A stretch of 14,686 bases of DNA, taken from NCBI GenBank assembly GCA_025455085.1, contig JALONF010000022.1:1-14686 (forward strand). The letters run 5' to 3'. Shown here piece after piece: positions 13,869 through 14,686 of this stretch (positions within the stretch are counted from its first letter, which is position 1; the number at the start of each line of letters is the position of its first letter). The position numbers and the translations under genes are program-made. This stretch comes from Ignavibacteriaceae bacterium (GTDB lineage Bacteria > Bacteroidota > Ignavibacteria > Ignavibacteriales > Ignavibacteriaceae). The notes beneath the pieces were generated by a model. It was not told the DNA's origin. It saw only the letters and a program-made list of their open reading frames with translations, and searched no databases.

Positions 13869-14631
13869 CTTCGAAACCAGAATTATTTAATTCTGTTGCT
13901 GTCGTCCACTGCAATAAAACATTATATCCAGTAACGGTAGCTGTAAAAGAAGTAAGCTCAACCGGAACTGGGTCATCTGCAGTTATCCTTACAATACAAA
14001 AATTGCCCTGTGAACCTGAATTAGCAGTATATCCGCTACCCCAGCAAGCTCTGAACAAAGTGCCATAACCTGATGTTGAAGTCGTTAATGCATCTAAAGA
14101 TCTGGACGTTCCTGTAAATCCTTCATGACGAAGTTCAATAAGTAAATTTCCTCCCGTATAAACATACATACTGTCAACAATAAAAGTCATTTCCGGACCC
14201 CAGTTGTTTGGAGTACTCCCGAATGTATATGAATTAGAAAGTACGGTTAAGCTACCGGATCTTACCTGTTTTTTAGGGCCAACAAAATTCGCCGAAAAAT
14301 CTGTTGTGCTCATATTAGCTATATCAACACTTTGACCAAGGAAAAAATCGTAATTAGTAAATGTTACATCTGCAGTCGGCCAGTTAGCAGTAGCTGAAGT
14401 CGGAAGGCGCCAACTGACTGCATAAATCTGCTTATTGAGAATTGGAGCAAGTAAACTCTCATGCATCAATAGCTGATAGGTTCTTGCTGAAGTAGAAAAT
14501 TGACTAAGAAATGTTCCATTACCCGGTGTATTTGTATAATCAGGTGGAACTACATGATATACGATAGCTTCTTGAGCTATCGCACTTAATGAGAAAAGCA
14601 GGAATACAAAAAAAGTAAAGAAAGTTTTCAT
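13807..14631 (-). CDS. N-terminal part of a secreted type IX cargo protein (frameshifted)
   Basis: Starts at ATG 14631 with AGGAG (14641-14637) five bases upstream. Residues 1-20 are a clear signal peptide (MKTFFTFFVFLLFSLSAIAQ). The next ~200 residues form an unrecognised, beta-rich extracellular domain (PTADVTFTNYDFFLGQ, NLLIELRHEGFTGTSRS). Then comes DPVPVELTSFTA, TVTGYNVLLQWTTATELNNS and GFEVERR, the fibronectin-III-like module that normally leads straight into the sorting domain. After GFEVERRTTDTN the frame goes wrong (YDYNRAEKLFI, stop at 13807), while the expected continuation lies in the frame that ends at 13437. Together the two frames form one gene with a frameshift; as given, no single polypeptide carries both signal peptide and sorting domain. 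Confidence 0.82.
   Translation of the reverse strand: MKTFFTFFVFLLFSLSAIAQEAIVYHVVPPDYTNTPGNGTFLSQFSTSARTYQLLMHESLLAPILNKQIYAVSWRLPTSATANWPTADVTFTNYDFFLGQSVDIANMSTTDFSANFVGPKKQVRSGSLTVLSNSYTFGSTPNNWGPEMTFIVDSMYVYTGGNLLIELRHEGFTGTSRSLDALTTSTSGYGTLFRACWGSGYTANSGSQGNFCIVRITADDPVPVELTSFTATVTGYNVLLQWTTATELNNSGFEVERRTTDTNYDYNRAEKLFI
13828..13857 (-). repeat. 8-bp direct repeat at the frameshift junction
   Basis: ACAACCGA occurs twice on the coding strand (13857-13850 and 13835-13828), 22 bases apart, exactly where the secreted-protein gene changes frame. Short direct repeats like this promote slippage, or mis-joining during assembly. Confidence 0.6.
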
Positions 14632-14671
14632 AGCATCTCCTATTTTTGTTGATGAATTGTATTGAAAAATA
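14632..14671 (-). promoter_or_regulatory. Ribosome site and candidate -10 of the secreted-protein gene
   Basis: AGGAG (14641-14637) is one of the best Shine-Dalgarno sites in the window and fixes the start at 14631. Upstream, TATTTTTC (14671-14664) is one mismatch from TAnnTTTG; its -33 element would lie near or beyond the right edge and cannot be judged. Confidence 0.4.
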
Positions 14672-14686
14672 ATTTATTATTAATCT

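Overview
The window looks like AT-rich chromosomal DNA from an Ignavibacteria-like member of the Bacteroidota/Chlorobi group. The best evidence is the C-terminal sorting domain near 13440-13690 (EQNYPNPFNPSTTI...GAYFYTI...RKMLLAK), which is typical of type IX secretion cargo in that group. A BshA gene (bacillithiol-type thiol synthesis), weak Shine-Dalgarno sequences at many starts and one TATATTTG -10-like box agree with this. No species can be named from the sequence alone. I see no tRNA, rRNA, CRISPR array, insertion sequence or prophage.

Layout. (1) 1-2295, minus strand: an ECF sigma factor, a membrane anti-sigma factor with C-terminal HEAT-like repeats, and a secreted DUF4097-type repeat protein that runs off the left edge. 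This is probably an envelope-stress operon. A perfect 25-bp tandem duplication (846-895) shifts the frame of the anti-sigma gene and removes its last helical repeat. (2) 2368-4932, minus: three overlapping genes, read in the order PfkB-type sugar kinase, RmlD-like reductase, HAD-IIA phosphatase. (3) 5057-8489, plus: bshA, a DNPH1/Rcl-like nucleotide N-hydrolase, a hypothetical protein with a TTG start, and an RsmB/RsmF-like RNA m5C methyltransferase. The genes are 2 or 3 bases apart, or overlap by 4. (4) 8490-9168: a poorly understood stretch holding one probable orphan gene on the minus strand. (5) 9169-13296, minus: a four-gene run of NAD-dependent epimerase/dehydratase, MraY/WecA-family phosphoglycosyl transferase, FAD amine-oxidase-like protein and NodB-type polysaccharide deacetylase, the last three joined by ATGA overlaps. 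It probably makes or modifies a lipid-linked sugar. (6) 13367-14631, minus: a secreted type IX cargo protein broken by a frameshift and followed by a strong intrinsic terminator.

The most notable points are the two independent frame disruptions (tandem duplication at 846-895; frameshift near 13839-13857), the sigma/anti-sigma/beta-repeat stress operon, the glycan operon with no glycosyltransferase other than the initiating enzyme and with Glu instead of the usual Asp in FLGDxGS, and the coupled kinase-reductase-phosphatase module with no assigned substrate. I see no clearly unprecedented system. The glycan operon and the kinase-reductase-phosphatase module are the best candidates for undescribed chemistry.
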